Shown in pieces: positions 37,038 to 46,875 of a DNA stretch of 64,000 nucleotides. The stretch comes from an archaeon. GTDB taxonomy: Archaea; Micrarchaeota; Micrarchaeia; Anstonellales; Bilamarchaeaceae. Made by a program: the position numbers and the translations under genes. Below the pieces are notes generated by a model, which saw only the letters and a program-made list of their open reading frames with translations, made no database searches and had not been told where the DNA came from. The stretch is from assembly GCA_020053355.1 (NCBI GenBank), contig JAGVNI010000006.1, forward strand, positions 34,451 to 98,450, in the 5' to 3' direction. The first letter of the stretch is position 1; each line of letters begins with the position of its first letter.

Positions 37038-38297
37038 ATGTTATCGTGCAAAAGAGGCGCACCGGCCAGTGATGCCCACAAGGAGCCTGAGCAGAAGGCC
37101 TCGGCATTCAGAAGGGCGGCAGCGGTCTTTTCAGCCGCGGCAGTGTCAATCTCGCTAGCATCAGGCTGCGGAGGCCCCCTTGCCAACGCCAGCGCACAAA
37201 GCCCCGCGCTTATCCGCCCAAGGTCTCATGCCCGTTTGCTCGACTGGCCGCGGATACCGGAGGCCTCGGACGAAACGCTCGAAGCGCTCGAACTTAACCT
37301 TAATAGCGGAAATCCGCAATTGAGGGGGGACGCCGTCCACGACCTATCCTTTTTGTACGTTAGTGCGAGCGGCAATGCGGACCTCAGAGGACGGGTTTTC
37401 GAACTGCTGCTCCGGACCGCCAAGACAGACCCTGACTCCTACGTTGCCACCCGAGCCCTCTGCTCCGCAGGCCGCATCGGATTGCTGAATCGTGATCTCA
37501 GATACGCGCAGCGCGAGCAACTCCAAGGGCTTGTGATTTCCGCCTTGGGCTCGGAGGACCCGATGATTAGACGGATGGCCCCGGACGCGATCCCTCCCAT
37601 AAATCACGATATCGCGGCATCGCTGACCCGGAAAGAAGTTGATGGCCTCATCGATATGCTTAGCGTCATCCAATCTTACGAAGTTTCCACCCAGATAATC
37701 GTGGCCGACAGGCTCGGGAACATATCCGGGAACCCATGGCTGAGCAATAATCAGATTGACCGCATCTGCGAAATCCTCGAAGGACAGCTCGAATTCCGGT
37801 CTATCCCCGACGTCATCTTCCGTGTCTTCGATGCATTCACTACGCTGGCCGCGAATCCAAGCACCACACCTCTGCAAGCCCGGCGGGTGGCACTGCGCAT
37901 GGAGGAGTTCTCGAACGATTCCAACTCCATAATACGACGCTCGGCGCGCTTTCATCTAGCGTACCTGGCTCTCAGCGACAAATCCGCCAGTGAACTCGAT
38001 GTGGCGGAAAGTATCGGGTTCCTCCTCAAGGACGGCATACACGGTCTCAGCGCCACACCCTATGGGTTCTCTGTTCCGATACGCCTGCTGACAATAGCAG
38101 AGATTAGGAGCAATCCGCCCCACCTTCGGAGGAACGCATACCTGGCGGTCCGCATGTGCGTGGAATCCGGAAACATCCCCACGGACATTCCGCTCGCCCG
38201 CCTGCTCGAGCGCGTCCGCTCTGACTTGATACTGGAACGCGACCACTCGGTCCGGGCAGAAGCCAAGGAACTGCTGTCCGTCATCCCGCAGCCTTAA
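37038..38297 (+). CDS. Secreted/lipoprotein HEAT-like repeat protein
   Basis: Hydrophobic leader with lipobox-like SLASGCGG; helical repeats; TATA-like boxes upstream. Confidence 0.6.
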   Translation: MLSCKRGAPASDAHKEPEQKASAFRRAAAVFSAAAVSISLASGCGGPLANASAQSPALIRPRSHARLLDWPRIPEASDETLEALELNLNSGNPQLRGDAVHDLSFLYVSASGNADLRGRVFELLLRTAKTDPDSYVATRALCSAGRIGLLNRDLRYAQREQLQGLVISALGSEDPMIRRMAPDAIPPINHDIAASLTRKEVDGLIDMLSVIQSYEVSTQIIVADRLGNISGNPWLSNNQIDRICEILEGQLEFRSIPDVIFRVFDAFTTLAANPSTTPLQARRVALRMEEFSNDSNSIIRRSARFHLAYLALSDKSASELDVAESIGFLLKDGIHGLSATPYGFSVPIRLLTIAEIRSNPPHLRRNAYLAVRMCVESGNIPTDIPLARLLERVRSDLILERDHSVRAEAKELLSVIPQP

Positions 38298-39121
38298 ACC
38301 ATCTCGAGCGCGATGCCAGCAGCCTCTGCGAATTTCCTGATTTTTTCCTTCTGCGCCAGGTTCGTCTCGTCCTTGAGTATGAGGACGCGCCGGACCTCCC
38401 CTGCGTTCTTGAGGATTGCCTGCGCGAACATTTCCTCGTCCATGGAATCAATCGCATATTTTGGGGCCATGTGCCCGACTGTCATATCGGATTCAAGGAG
38501 CAGCTTCGTGAACGCCCGCTGGTAATGGCCGCCGCCCACGCCGAAGACGGTTTCGGGTTCCCGGTCTTCAGTTTTGCCGAACACGGCGTCGGCTACGGCC
38601 TCGGCGACCACGCGCGCCGCCAGATTGTCCGCCCACTGCTCTTCCCCGTTTCCTATTTCCACGAACAGGATGGGGATTTCGCACGTGGGCCCGTGGTGGT
38701 CTGATTCAAGCGACACCGGCCAGCCAAGATTGTGCTTCCGATTAGCCCTATCAAGCGCGCGGATTAGCCTTTTCAGCATCAGTCCGTGCGCGATATTCAG
38801 GGTTTTCGGCTCTCCCCCCATTTCAGCCTTGTCCCAGTTCCCAGGCACATGCGCAGTAAGCATCTTCCCGGGTGTCTTGCTCTTGTGCGTGCTGAGCACG
38901 ATGATGCAGTCGGTGTCGAAATCCGTTGGCACGTCCAGGACGGAGGGGGCATTGGTGTCGATTAATTGCACCCCTTCGCGCTCCCATGTTTCCATGACCG
39001 CTTCGCCGAGGGTTGTTTCAGAAGACTTGGTCGAATCTGTTTTCGCAAAACCGTGGCTGCCAACCAGCTCTCGCGCGATATTCGCGCTTGCAGTGTTGTT
39101 CTTCGTGAAAAGGATAATCAT
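38294..39121 (-). CDS. dtdA: D-aminoacyl-tRNA deacylase, archaeal DTD2/GEK1 type
   Basis: CIIVLSTHKSKT, SLESDHHGPTCEIPILFVEIGNGEEQW, GVGGGHYQRAFTKL, VGHMAPKYAID. Confidence 0.94.
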   Translation of the reverse strand: MIILFTKNNTASANIARELVGSHGFAKTDSTKSSETTLGEAVMETWEREGVQLIDTNAPSVLDVPTDFDTDCIIVLSTHKSKTPGKMLTAHVPGNWDKAEMGGEPKTLNIAHGLMLKRLIRALDRANRKHNLGWPVSLESDHHGPTCEIPILFVEIGNGEEQWADNLAARVVAEAVADAVFGKTEDREPETVFGVGGGHYQRAFTKLLLESDMTVGHMAPKYAIDSMDEEMFAQAILKNAGEVRRVLILKDETNLAQKEKIRKFAEAAGIALEMV

Positions 39122-39681
39122 GGCGATGCACCGAAGATAAGGAAGAAAGCCGCGCATGCGGCGGGTATCATGAGGTTGTCGTCCACGCGGGGGATGCTTT
39201 CAGCGATGGCGGCAACCAGGGCAAGCGGGATTGCCGCATAGCCGACGAACAGGAACGCGCCAAGCGAGGCGAAAAACATCGCAAGCGTCCCCTCCAATGT
39301 CTTTTTGCCATTATGCTGGAGCCTGATGTTCCCGCGGGTCCCTATTATCGTCGAGACGCCGTCGCCTATCCCAAGGACGAATATCACCGCAGCTATCTGG
39401 CTGATATCCTGGAGGAAAGCGAGTGTTAGGAGGACGCCGGTCGCATAGCAAGCCGAGCCCCAGCCCGGGAGCGGCGCATCCTCCCTCTCGAATCGCTCCT
39501 CGAACCACGTCACGATGAACACCTTCCTGCCTTGCAGCCTGGCGTTCATGAGCAGCGTGCCGATGATTATCGTGAAGAAAAGCGCGGCGAGCAGAAATCC
39601 CCGGCCGAAAATGAGCAGCGCCGCAAGTGCGGTCAGGCCAATCCCCATGTGGAAAAGCTGGCGCGCATCCTCCCTATGCAT
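39118..39681 (-). CDS. Dolichol kinase / CdsA-like CTP transferase membrane protein
   Basis: VLGIGDGVSTIIGTRGNIRLQHNGKKTLEGTLAMF motif. Confidence 0.85.
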   Translation of the reverse strand: MHREDARQLFHMGIGLTALAALLIFGRGFLLAALFFTIIIGTLLMNARLQGRKVFIVTWFEERFEREDAPLPGWGSACYATGVLLTLAFLQDISQIAAVIFVLGIGDGVSTIIGTRGNIRLQHNGKKTLEGTLAMFFASLGAFLFVGYAAIPLALVAAIAESIPRVDDNLMIPAACAAFFLIFGASP

Positions 39682-40141
39682 CCTTCTCCCTCCATATTAT
39701 GTCGGTCAGGTAATACGATATCAGGGCAATCGGGAGCGCGCCTGCGATGTCGAGGAACACATGCACCCCGAGATTCAGCCTCGTGAATGAAACGAAAAGC
39801 GCGAACGCCAGATACGCCGCGTAGCTCTTCTTGTTCAGGAAACCGGTCATCAGCGTGAACGCTATCGCGGCATGCAGGCTCGGGAACGAATTGTCATCCG
39901 GGCACCACGTCTCGCCAAGGCACGGCCGGTCGTGGTCCATGGTGTATTTCAGGACGGTGCCCAACACGAGGGCGAGGGCAAGGGAAGCGACGATTTTCTT
40001 CCTTTTTTCATTCCTTGCCTCGCCAAGGAGCATCAGTGCAAGGATGAGGATGGCGTAGATGGCCGAGCTGTCGAGGGCCATTCCGGCCATCGTAAGCAGG
40101 GGATTGTGGATGCCGGCGGCAATGGCCGTGATACTGTCCAT
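39674..40141 (-). CDS. PAP2-family membrane phosphatase
   Basis: KYTMDHDRPC, SFPSLHAAIAFTL, RLNLGVHVFLDIAGA. Confidence 0.92.
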   Translation of the reverse strand: MDSITAIAAGIHNPLLTMAGMALDSSAIYAILILALMLLGEARNEKRKKIVASLALALVLGTVLKYTMDHDRPCLGETWCPDDNSFPSLHAAIAFTLMTGFLNKKSYAAYLAFALFVSFTRLNLGVHVFLDIAGALPIALISYYLTDIIWREKDA

Positions 40142-40157
40142 CGGTTTATCCTTGCTT

Positions 40158-41732
40158 TCAAAGGATTAAAAATTGGAATGCGGCGAGCCCAATCAGCGAG
40201 AGTGCCAGGGAATAGACCGCCAATGCGGATTTTTTCCCTTCCGAATCAGCTATGGCGAACCCTGCCATTGCGGCGTAGATTACGATATATGGCGGGATGA
40301 TGGCCCCGATGCCCGAATCTACCTGCGCGCCTGTCAAATTAGCCACGGTGCCGGAGAGGCCGAGGGCCATCTTGAAAACCACCGGCATGATTACGGCACC
40401 CATTATGAGGGTGTACTTCTGCATCGAGAACAGCTGGCTCCTCTCCCGTTGCCCCTGGGCGCTCCGAATCATGTCTTCGGCAAGGATGCCCAATTTCGAA
40501 AGCGTGCTGGTCTCAATCATATGCCTCATCATCGTGCACGTGCGCCGCACCATGCAGGTTGGGTTGCGCGATGAGAAATCATCCAAAACCTCGCCCACAT
40601 TCACGTTCATCTCAAGCTGCCTCCTGGATTTTCCGGCTTCCGTTGATAGGGCCCCGAACCCGCCTTCTTCGATAAGCCCGAAAATCCGCTCGGCCGAAGA
40701 TGAGCCTGGCATCCCGCTCACGGAGAAGAGGGCATCCGGAAGCGTTGCGTCAAGCTCCTCCACCCTCCGCTCCTGCATGAAGCAACCGTACGCGAGGAAC
40801 ACCCCCGTTATGATTCCGGCCGCTACGACCGCAAGCTGGAATGCGGGGAGCAGGACGAACCCGGCAAGCAGGATTGCGCCGGGGGCGAGCATCAGGGGGC
40901 TGATTCCCGCCTCATTTGCAAAGGAGGCCTTCGGCATCATCGCCTTTCCAAGAAGAAGGACGAGCGCGCTTACGGACGGAAAGACGACAAGAATCATGAG
41001 CGCCATCCGGCCCCGCTCGATGCCGCCGCTTCCGAATGCGAGCGGGCCTGCAACGGAATATATCAGGAAGAACGTGGGCGCGACAGCGCTGAAGAGGACG
41101 AACAGCAGGCCGAACATGGCGCTTCTCGCCCCGTGCTCCTTCAATCTGTGCATGTCGAGCGCGAGCATCTCATCCCCGATGCGTATCATCTCCGCGCCCG
41201 TTGCCCCGGTGTCGTAAGCCATGCCCATCTGGGAGGCCGCCCTCTTGATAATCATCGAATCGAATGCCGCAAGATGGGCGAGCGCCCTGTGGAACCCGCC
41301 CCCCTCGTCCATCGTCCTCAGCGCGAGGGCGATTTCCCCTTCCAAAGCCCCGCTCCGCTCCGATGCGATTTCCATTGCCCTGCGCCAGGGAATCCCCATC
41401 TGGAGGAGCATCCCCAGGCCGCGCAGGAAAAACGGCATCCCAGCCTCGATTTCCTGCGCCTTTCTCCGGACCTCGACTGCGGGCATCGCAAGCAGGAAGG
41501 CGAATGCAAGTGCGAAAGCGAGAAGGGCGTCCGGAATGGCGCCCAGGATGGCGAACGGGAAGGCGAGCGAAGCAGCAAGCGCAAGAACCCCAATGGCTCC
41601 TGAGAGCGCGAGCGCCATCCCCACATACCGTGCCGGGTCCGCGCCCAGCAGTTTCAGCTGCTTAACGCATCCGCACCTGATATGGACTGCAGGAAAATGC
41701 GCGGAAATGCCAATCAGGGCTCCCATCAGCAA
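40158..41732 (-). CDS. Type II secretion/type IV pilus assembly membrane protein (GspF/TadC-like)
   Basis: 524 aa; two T2SF-like halves, multiple TM; next to a secretion ATPase gene. Confidence 0.82.
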   Translation of the reverse strand: MLMGALIGISAHFPAVHIRCGCVKQLKLLGADPARYVGMALALSGAIGVLALAASLAFPFAILGAIPDALLAFALAFAFLLAMPAVEVRRKAQEIEAGMPFFLRGLGMLLQMGIPWRRAMEIASERSGALEGEIALALRTMDEGGGFHRALAHLAAFDSMIIKRAASQMGMAYDTGATGAEMIRIGDEMLALDMHRLKEHGARSAMFGLLFVLFSAVAPTFFLIYSVAGPLAFGSGGIERGRMALMILVVFPSVSALVLLLGKAMMPKASFANEAGISPLMLAPGAILLAGFVLLPAFQLAVVAAGIITGVFLAYGCFMQERRVEELDATLPDALFSVSGMPGSSSAERIFGLIEEGGFGALSTEAGKSRRQLEMNVNVGEVLDDFSSRNPTCMVRRTCTMMRHMIETSTLSKLGILAEDMIRSAQGQRERSQLFSMQKYTLIMGAVIMPVVFKMALGLSGTVANLTGAQVDSGIGAIIPPYIVIYAAMAGFAIADSEGKKSALAVYSLALSLIGLAAFQFLIL

Positions 41733-43090
41733 CCGCCCGCCCCTGTGGGTTTCTTTCCGCCTTTAATCCCGGAGCAAAAGAGCCTATCCTGCGCTTCCTT
41801 GAAGAATCCCTCGAAATCCGGCCCGGCGCGCTCAATCAGCTTCTTCCTCGCCGCAAGCTCGGCCTCCATCTCCTTTTTGCTGATGTTGAAGGATTGCATG
41901 GCGGATTCCAGCAGGCATCCGCTCCTGATTTTCGCGCCCGGCCGATATACCGTCTCTCCGGACCCGACATCCAGGATTTCGGTGACCATCCGCTTCTCCC
42001 CGGCCTGGCGCTTTTTTATGTCATAAACCAGCATCCTGCGCAGGACGACTATGCAGTCGATGCACTTGCGGTCCTCTTCGCGTATGCCGAACGAGCGGAG
42101 CCGGATGAGCGCCTCATCCGCGCTTTGGGCATGGAACGTGGCATAGCTTCCCCTCGCCTGCCCGGCAAGCAGGACGTCGAAAAGCGCCTCGGTCTCGTCC
42201 TTGTTGCGCACCTCTCCGACAATCATCCGGTCAGGGCGCATCCTTAGCGAATCATACACAAGGTCTCTCAGTGTTATCCCCATCTCCCGGTTCGCGACCA
42301 GCCTTAATTGGTGCGCGTGCGGGATGCTGATTTCCGGGGTCTCCTCGGTGATGATTATGCGCTCGTTCGCCGGGACGAAGGAGAATAGCGCATTCAGCGC
42401 GGTCGTCTTGCCGCTTGCGGTATTGCCTGCGATCATCAAGGAAAAATCACACTGCATGATTATCGAAAGAAAGGCCATGGCCGATATGTCCATCGTGCCG
42501 TTTTGCACGAGTTCGGCAGGCGAGAAAGGCCTTTCGCGGAAGCGCCGTATCGTGATTTCGCCGCATGATATCGGCGCGAGCGAGGCATGGAGGCGCGAGC
42601 CGTCAGGAAGCATCGCATCCAGCCTGGGATTCTGCATCGTGATGTGCCTCCCAAGGTTGCGCGACATCCTATTCACCATGTCCGCTATCGCCTTTTCATC
42701 GTCAAAGCAGGCGTTCACCGCCTTCCAGCCCTGCTTCCGGATATAAACCCGGACAGGCAATCCCGGCCCGATGACGCTGATTTCCTCGACATCCGGGTCC
42801 GCGAGCAATTCGTCCATGAACGCGAATCCGCATATGTGCGCAGACGCAACCGCCCCGAGATATTCCTGCTGGCGCCGCTCGAGATAGACGCCGCTTTCCG
42901 CTGCGGCTTTTTGCAGCATGCGGCAGGCCAGCTCCCTCCCCCCGCCATCAGCGCCGCCCAATGCGTCGCGGAATCGTGCGCCCTCCCTGAAGCGCTCCTG
43001 GGCTGCGATAATCAGGCCTTCTTCCTCAGGGCTAAGAATTGGCAAATCGAGGCGGTATTGGCCCCCCTCTAGTATCCTCCAGCCGAGCAT
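41726..43090 (-). CDS. Type II/IV secretion system ATPase (TadA/CpaF/VirB11-like)
   Basis: MIAGNTASGKTTALNALFSFVP, IITEETPEI, LRMRPDRMIVGEVRNKDETEALFDVLLAGQARGSYATFHAQSADEAL. Confidence 0.93.
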   Translation of the reverse strand: MLGWRILEGGQYRLDLPILSPEEEGLIIAAQERFREGARFRDALGGADGGGRELACRMLQKAAAESGVYLERRQQEYLGAVASAHICGFAFMDELLADPDVEEISVIGPGLPVRVYIRKQGWKAVNACFDDEKAIADMVNRMSRNLGRHITMQNPRLDAMLPDGSRLHASLAPISCGEITIRRFRERPFSPAELVQNGTMDISAMAFLSIIMQCDFSLMIAGNTASGKTTALNALFSFVPANERIIITEETPEISIPHAHQLRLVANREMGITLRDLVYDSLRMRPDRMIVGEVRNKDETEALFDVLLAGQARGSYATFHAQSADEALIRLRSFGIREEDRKCIDCIVVLRRMLVYDIKKRQAGEKRMVTEILDVGSGETVYRPGAKIRSGCLLESAMQSFNISKKEMEAELAARKKLIERAGPDFEGFFKEAQDRLFCSGIKGGKKPTGAGGC

Positions 43091-43185
43091 GCCTAAGCCG
43101 GCGCGAAATGGGCAATATTAACCTTCTTAGGATGCCGGTGTGGATTCTCACATAAATAATGGCGAGCGGCTTGAATGATGGAAAC

Positions 43186-43380
43186 TCATAGCCCTTCTAC
43201 AGAGGTAAAATTAGATTTTTTCTTTTTGATGTCCTTTTTTGCTCCGTTGACCAGTTCCCGCTCCCTTCTTGCCAATTTGTCATCAAGCGCATGCGCGTCA
43301 AGAATACGATTAATCTTGGCCTCCAGCTTCTTGAACTCCTCTATCGATACATACGCGTTTCCCATCGTCATATTTACCAC
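43186..43380 (-). CDS. Putative antitoxin
   Basis: 64 aa, charged, 5 nt downstream of a RelE-like gene. Confidence 0.55.
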   Translation of the reverse strand: MVNMTMGNAYVSIEEFKKLEAKINRILDAHALDDKLARRERELVNGAKKDIKKKKSNFTSVEGL

Positions 43381-43385
43381 ATTTT

Positions 43386-43652
43386 TTACTTATAAACCTT
43401 CCCTCGTGTGTCAAAATCCACGATGAAGACAGTGCCCCCGTCTATTATGAACAATATCCGGTATTTCCCAATCCGCGACCTGTATGTGTTTTCTTCTCCC
43501 TTGATTTTTATCGTATCCAGGCTGAAGGGGTTGGATAAAAGTCCGAAAGCGTCTTTCAGCCTTTCCTTGAGTTCTGCATCACAAAGCCTTTGGAATTTCT
43601 TTTGCGCTCTTTTGTGGATCAGAACCTGCATGCCCTGATTGATTATGGCCAT
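43386..43652 (-). CDS. RelE/ParE-family toxin
   Basis: VLIHKRAQKKFQRLCDAELKERLKDAFGLLSNPFSLDTIKIKGEENTYRSRIGKYRILFIIDGGTVFIVDFDTRGKVYK. Confidence 0.85.
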   Translation of the reverse strand: MAIINQGMQVLIHKRAQKKFQRLCDAELKERLKDAFGLLSNPFSLDTIKIKGEENTYRSRIGKYRILFIIDGGTVFIVDFDTRGKVYK

Positions 43653-43731
43653 ATAAAAAGCGAAAACATGGCTTATTTCCGCGGAAGGCCCACCTAAGTA
43701 CTTAAAATATCATCTATATACACTATATACC

Positions 43732-44535
43732 ATGAAACTCAGGCAGGCGGAGCATCTGCAGAAGCCTTCACGGATAAAGTTCAGGCTGATGGAGCCGCTG
43801 CTTGCCGTCTCAATCGCAATTCCCCTCCTTCTTGGCTGCAAGGACCAGAATGGCACAGCCGAGCAATCAAGCACCCCTGCGCAGTCAGCAGAATTCATGC
43901 CTGAACCTGAAATCCCGCATTTCATCCCATCCGGCCCGGCATACAAAACCTTGCCTTCACAGGTCACCCCGAATGCCGCACTGCCGGCTCCTGCACTATC
44001 CCCACCCGCATTGTCCGCGCCGCCTCCCGCATCGTCCGAGTCTTATTCAGCCCTTAATGACATCATCGCCCGGCGCGTTGCCCAAAGCAAAACCAAGATG
44101 AAACTGACCCCGGATGAAGGGAGGCTCGCGGAGGGGTATTTGCGTTCGGACCTGCCACTTATGCCAACGGCATCCGCCCTCGCAGGCCGGATGCCCAAAA
44201 CGACAATCGAAATAATCCGGGCTATGCACGAGCGCAATGTCACTCGCGAAGACGCCGAAGGGATGGCCTCCTATCTCCTCCGGATGCTCGATTCGATGCG
44301 CCTTAGCAAGCTGGAAACGTTCGACGATTGCTGCTCCCATGTTTTGGGCCGGCAGTGGAACCAGATAGACTATTCAGGGGAGAAAATCGACTGGCAATCC
44401 CAGCAAAGGCACTACGCCTCGCGCGGCGTGCCGGACCTGCTTACAGCAGAACACGTCCGGAAGTATTTCGCAGTAGAGTCTGGAATGCCCTATTTCAGGA
44501 GGATTTTCAACCCGCAGGGCCCGCTTCCGGAATAG
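43732..44535 (+). CDS. Putative lipoprotein with Pro/Ala-rich linker
   Basis: Lipobox-like LLLGCKDQ; PAPALSPPALSAPPPASS linker; TATA (tatatacactatatac) upstream. Confidence 0.6.
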   Translation: MKLRQAEHLQKPSRIKFRLMEPLLAVSIAIPLLLGCKDQNGTAEQSSTPAQSAEFMPEPEIPHFIPSGPAYKTLPSQVTPNAALPAPALSPPALSAPPPASSESYSALNDIIARRVAQSKTKMKLTPDEGRLAEGYLRSDLPLMPTASALAGRMPKTTIEIIRAMHERNVTREDAEGMASYLLRMLDSMRLSKLETFDDCCSHVLGRQWNQIDYSGEKIDWQSQQRHYASRGVPDLLTAEHVRKYFAVESGMPYFRRIFNPQGPLPE

Positions 44536-44568
44536 CCGGAGCCGCAGCCCGTCAATGCTTTTCAATCC

Positions 44569-45831
44569 TCAATCCAGCCCATAGCGCTCGGTATTCGGAT
44601 GGAGGAGCATATTCATCGGAAGGATGATTGCCACGATAAAAACCGCAAAAAGCGGCATAAGTGCGGCAAACAATAACAGCTTGGCTGCATGGATTCGCGG
44701 ATTCGAATTGTCCGAGAGGGGAAGGAATCCGCCATTTGCTGTCCTGAAATACGCCTTCTTGGAGAAAATGGCGGCGAATGCCACGGCAATGCCGGACCTG
44801 CTGGAATCTATGGCCATGTTCTTTCTGAACGTGTCCCGCAATACCCCAAAGGGCATTCGCAGATAGCCCAAATCAAACCTCAGCGGCGACGAATAATTCA
44901 CATGGTCGAAATTCTCCGGTATCCCTTCCACTATACAGTCCCTGAATCCGGATGACAGCCTGTCCGATGCTGCTTTTCCGTATATGTGGCCGAGCAGGCA
45001 GGACAACAGGGCTGAAGCCGCCCGCCTTCCGTATGGCGGGAAGAATATGAGGTGAACCGGCAAGGAAAGCGCCAAGGTCGCCGAAATGATGAACCATGAC
45101 TCGGCGCCCGTTTTCCGGGATATCGCCAGGCTGTTCACCTGGTACTTCATGGATTTGTCAATGTTGTCATAAGACAACAAAGCAACCCAGGGGTGCTGGC
45201 ACTGGCTCCGGATGATGTGCGGCCTGGTTTTTATCCTGATTCCATACTCGCTGTCCTCGGCTCCCCAGTATAGCGGGAGATAATAAAGCCCGTATCTCAT
45301 GGCTGTCTCCGTGGTCAGGAGGCCATACCACGGTATGACCCATCCGGGGATGAGTTGGATTAATTCGCCTTTCTCCATCACCCTTGCAGTCGGCTTGACG
45401 AATCCCTTGTCCCGGTTAGAGACAAGCGTCTCCACCAGGTCCGCGCTGACAGGCATGCAGTCGATATCGGCGAAAATCATCTGCCTATAACCGTTTTCAA
45501 GCGCGTATCGCTGGCCTGTGAAAAAGCCCCCTGCCGAGCCGGTGTCCTCCTTCCTTTTAGCGACTATCACCCCGAAATCCGGCTTCTTTTTTTCTATCGC
45601 TTCATATACCTTCGCCTCTTCCGAGACCTTGTTGAGGATGAGTATCGCGTCGAAATCCCGGAACGTCTGCCTGGAAAGGGCATCGAGATGCTCCGCAAGC
45701 CAGCCATACTCGGTATAAATCGGGATTATGATAAGCGTGTCCGAGCTTCGTCTGTTGAATTCCTTCGTGGAAGATACCAGCTCAGCAAATCTCATGTCGA
45801 ACCCTTGCCTGGGCATGCGCGCATCCATCAT
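44569..45831 (-). CDS. Family 2 glycosyltransferase
   Basis: LIIIPIYTEYGWLAEHLDALSRQTFRDFDAILILNK; GGFFTGQRYALENGYRQMIFADIDCMP. Confidence 0.85.
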   Translation of the reverse strand: MMDARMPRQGFDMRFAELVSSTKEFNRRSSDTLIIIPIYTEYGWLAEHLDALSRQTFRDFDAILILNKVSEEAKVYEAIEKKKPDFGVIVAKRKEDTGSAGGFFTGQRYALENGYRQMIFADIDCMPVSADLVETLVSNRDKGFVKPTARVMEKGELIQLIPGWVIPWYGLLTTETAMRYGLYYLPLYWGAEDSEYGIRIKTRPHIIRSQCQHPWVALLSYDNIDKSMKYQVNSLAISRKTGAESWFIISATLALSLPVHLIFFPPYGRRAASALLSCLLGHIYGKAASDRLSSGFRDCIVEGIPENFDHVNYSSPLRFDLGYLRMPFGVLRDTFRKNMAIDSSRSGIAVAFAAIFSKKAYFRTANGGFLPLSDNSNPRIHAAKLLLFAALMPLFAVFIVAIILPMNMLLHPNTERYGLD

Positions 45832-45999
45832 CTAACCTTCCGGCCTATCAGGATGCCAACGCCGCGTAGTCCTGGCAATTGTATCCCATCAATACATTAA
45901 ATTATGGAACATCCCAGGTTTTCGCCCTGTTTGTATGGGGAAATCCGCATCACGGCCATTAATAAAAGGAAACCGCGAAAAGCGTATGAGGGGGTCTAT

Positions 46000-46875
46000 T
46001 TGAAGTGCCTGGTAATCGGCGCTAGCGGACTTGTCGGCAGGGAACTGGCGAGCAGGCTTGCTGCTAATGATGAAACTGCCGTCACGTTCCTCAGCAATCC
46101 AATCGAAATCAAAGGCGCGGAAGCGCACCGGCTTGACCTGGCAAATCCCGGGTCCGCAACGGAATTAATCGGCTCATTCAAACCCGAAATCGTCTTCCAT
46201 CTGGCAGCGAATCCCAGCGTGGACTGGCACGAGAGGGAGCAGGCCGCGGCATATGCCGTGAATGTCGCTTGCGCAATTGCCATTTCCAGGAAAACCCGCG
46301 AAATAGGCGCAAAGCTTGCATACCTCTCGTCCGCGTTCGTCTTTCCGGGATTCGGGAAATTCTATTCAGAGGAAGACATCCCCGCCCCCGTCAACTTCTA
46401 TGGCGCTACAAAGGCCGCAGCCGAATCCGCGGTCCGTGCGAATCCGAACCACGTCATCGTCCGGACAGACCAAATCTACGGTCCGCACAAAGCGGGCCAG
46501 AAAAAATCCTTCGTCGTCTCGACGCTCGAAAAACTCTCGCAGGGCAAGAAAGCGGAAGTGTGCAGGGACTGGATGAACTGCCCCACCTATTACGGTGATT
46601 TGGCAGCGGTTCTCATGCACCTGGCATCCTCAGAAAAAACAGGCACATACCACGCGGCCGGGCCGGATTTCATCGACAGGTACGACTGGGCGCTCCGCAT
46701 CGCTGCCGCATTCGGCAAGGACGCATCGCTTGTCGCGGGCATAGAGTCCGCCACCCTGGACCTTCCTGCAAAGCGGCCGAATGTCCGGCTTTCGTGCGGC
46801 AAGCTCATGCAAGAGACAGGAATCCGGATGAAAGGCGTGGACGAAGGCCTGGTGGAGATGATGCGCCATGTCTGA
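46000..46875 (+). CDS. SDR-family dTDP-4-dehydrorhamnose reductase-like protein
   Basis: LKCLVIGASGLVGRELASRL; YGATKAAAE; TTG start at 46000 proposed. Confidence 0.82.
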   Translation: MKCLVIGASGLVGRELASRLAANDETAVTFLSNPIEIKGAEAHRLDLANPGSATELIGSFKPEIVFHLAANPSVDWHEREQAAAYAVNVACAIAISRKTREIGAKLAYLSSAFVFPGFGKFYSEEDIPAPVNFYGATKAAAESAVRANPNHVIVRTDQIYGPHKAGQKKSFVVSTLEKLSQGKKAEVCRDWMNCPTYYGDLAAVLMHLASSEKTGTYHAAGPDFIDRYDWALRIAAAFGKDASLVAGIESATLDLPAKRPNVRLSCGKLMQETGIRMKGVDEGLVEMMRHV

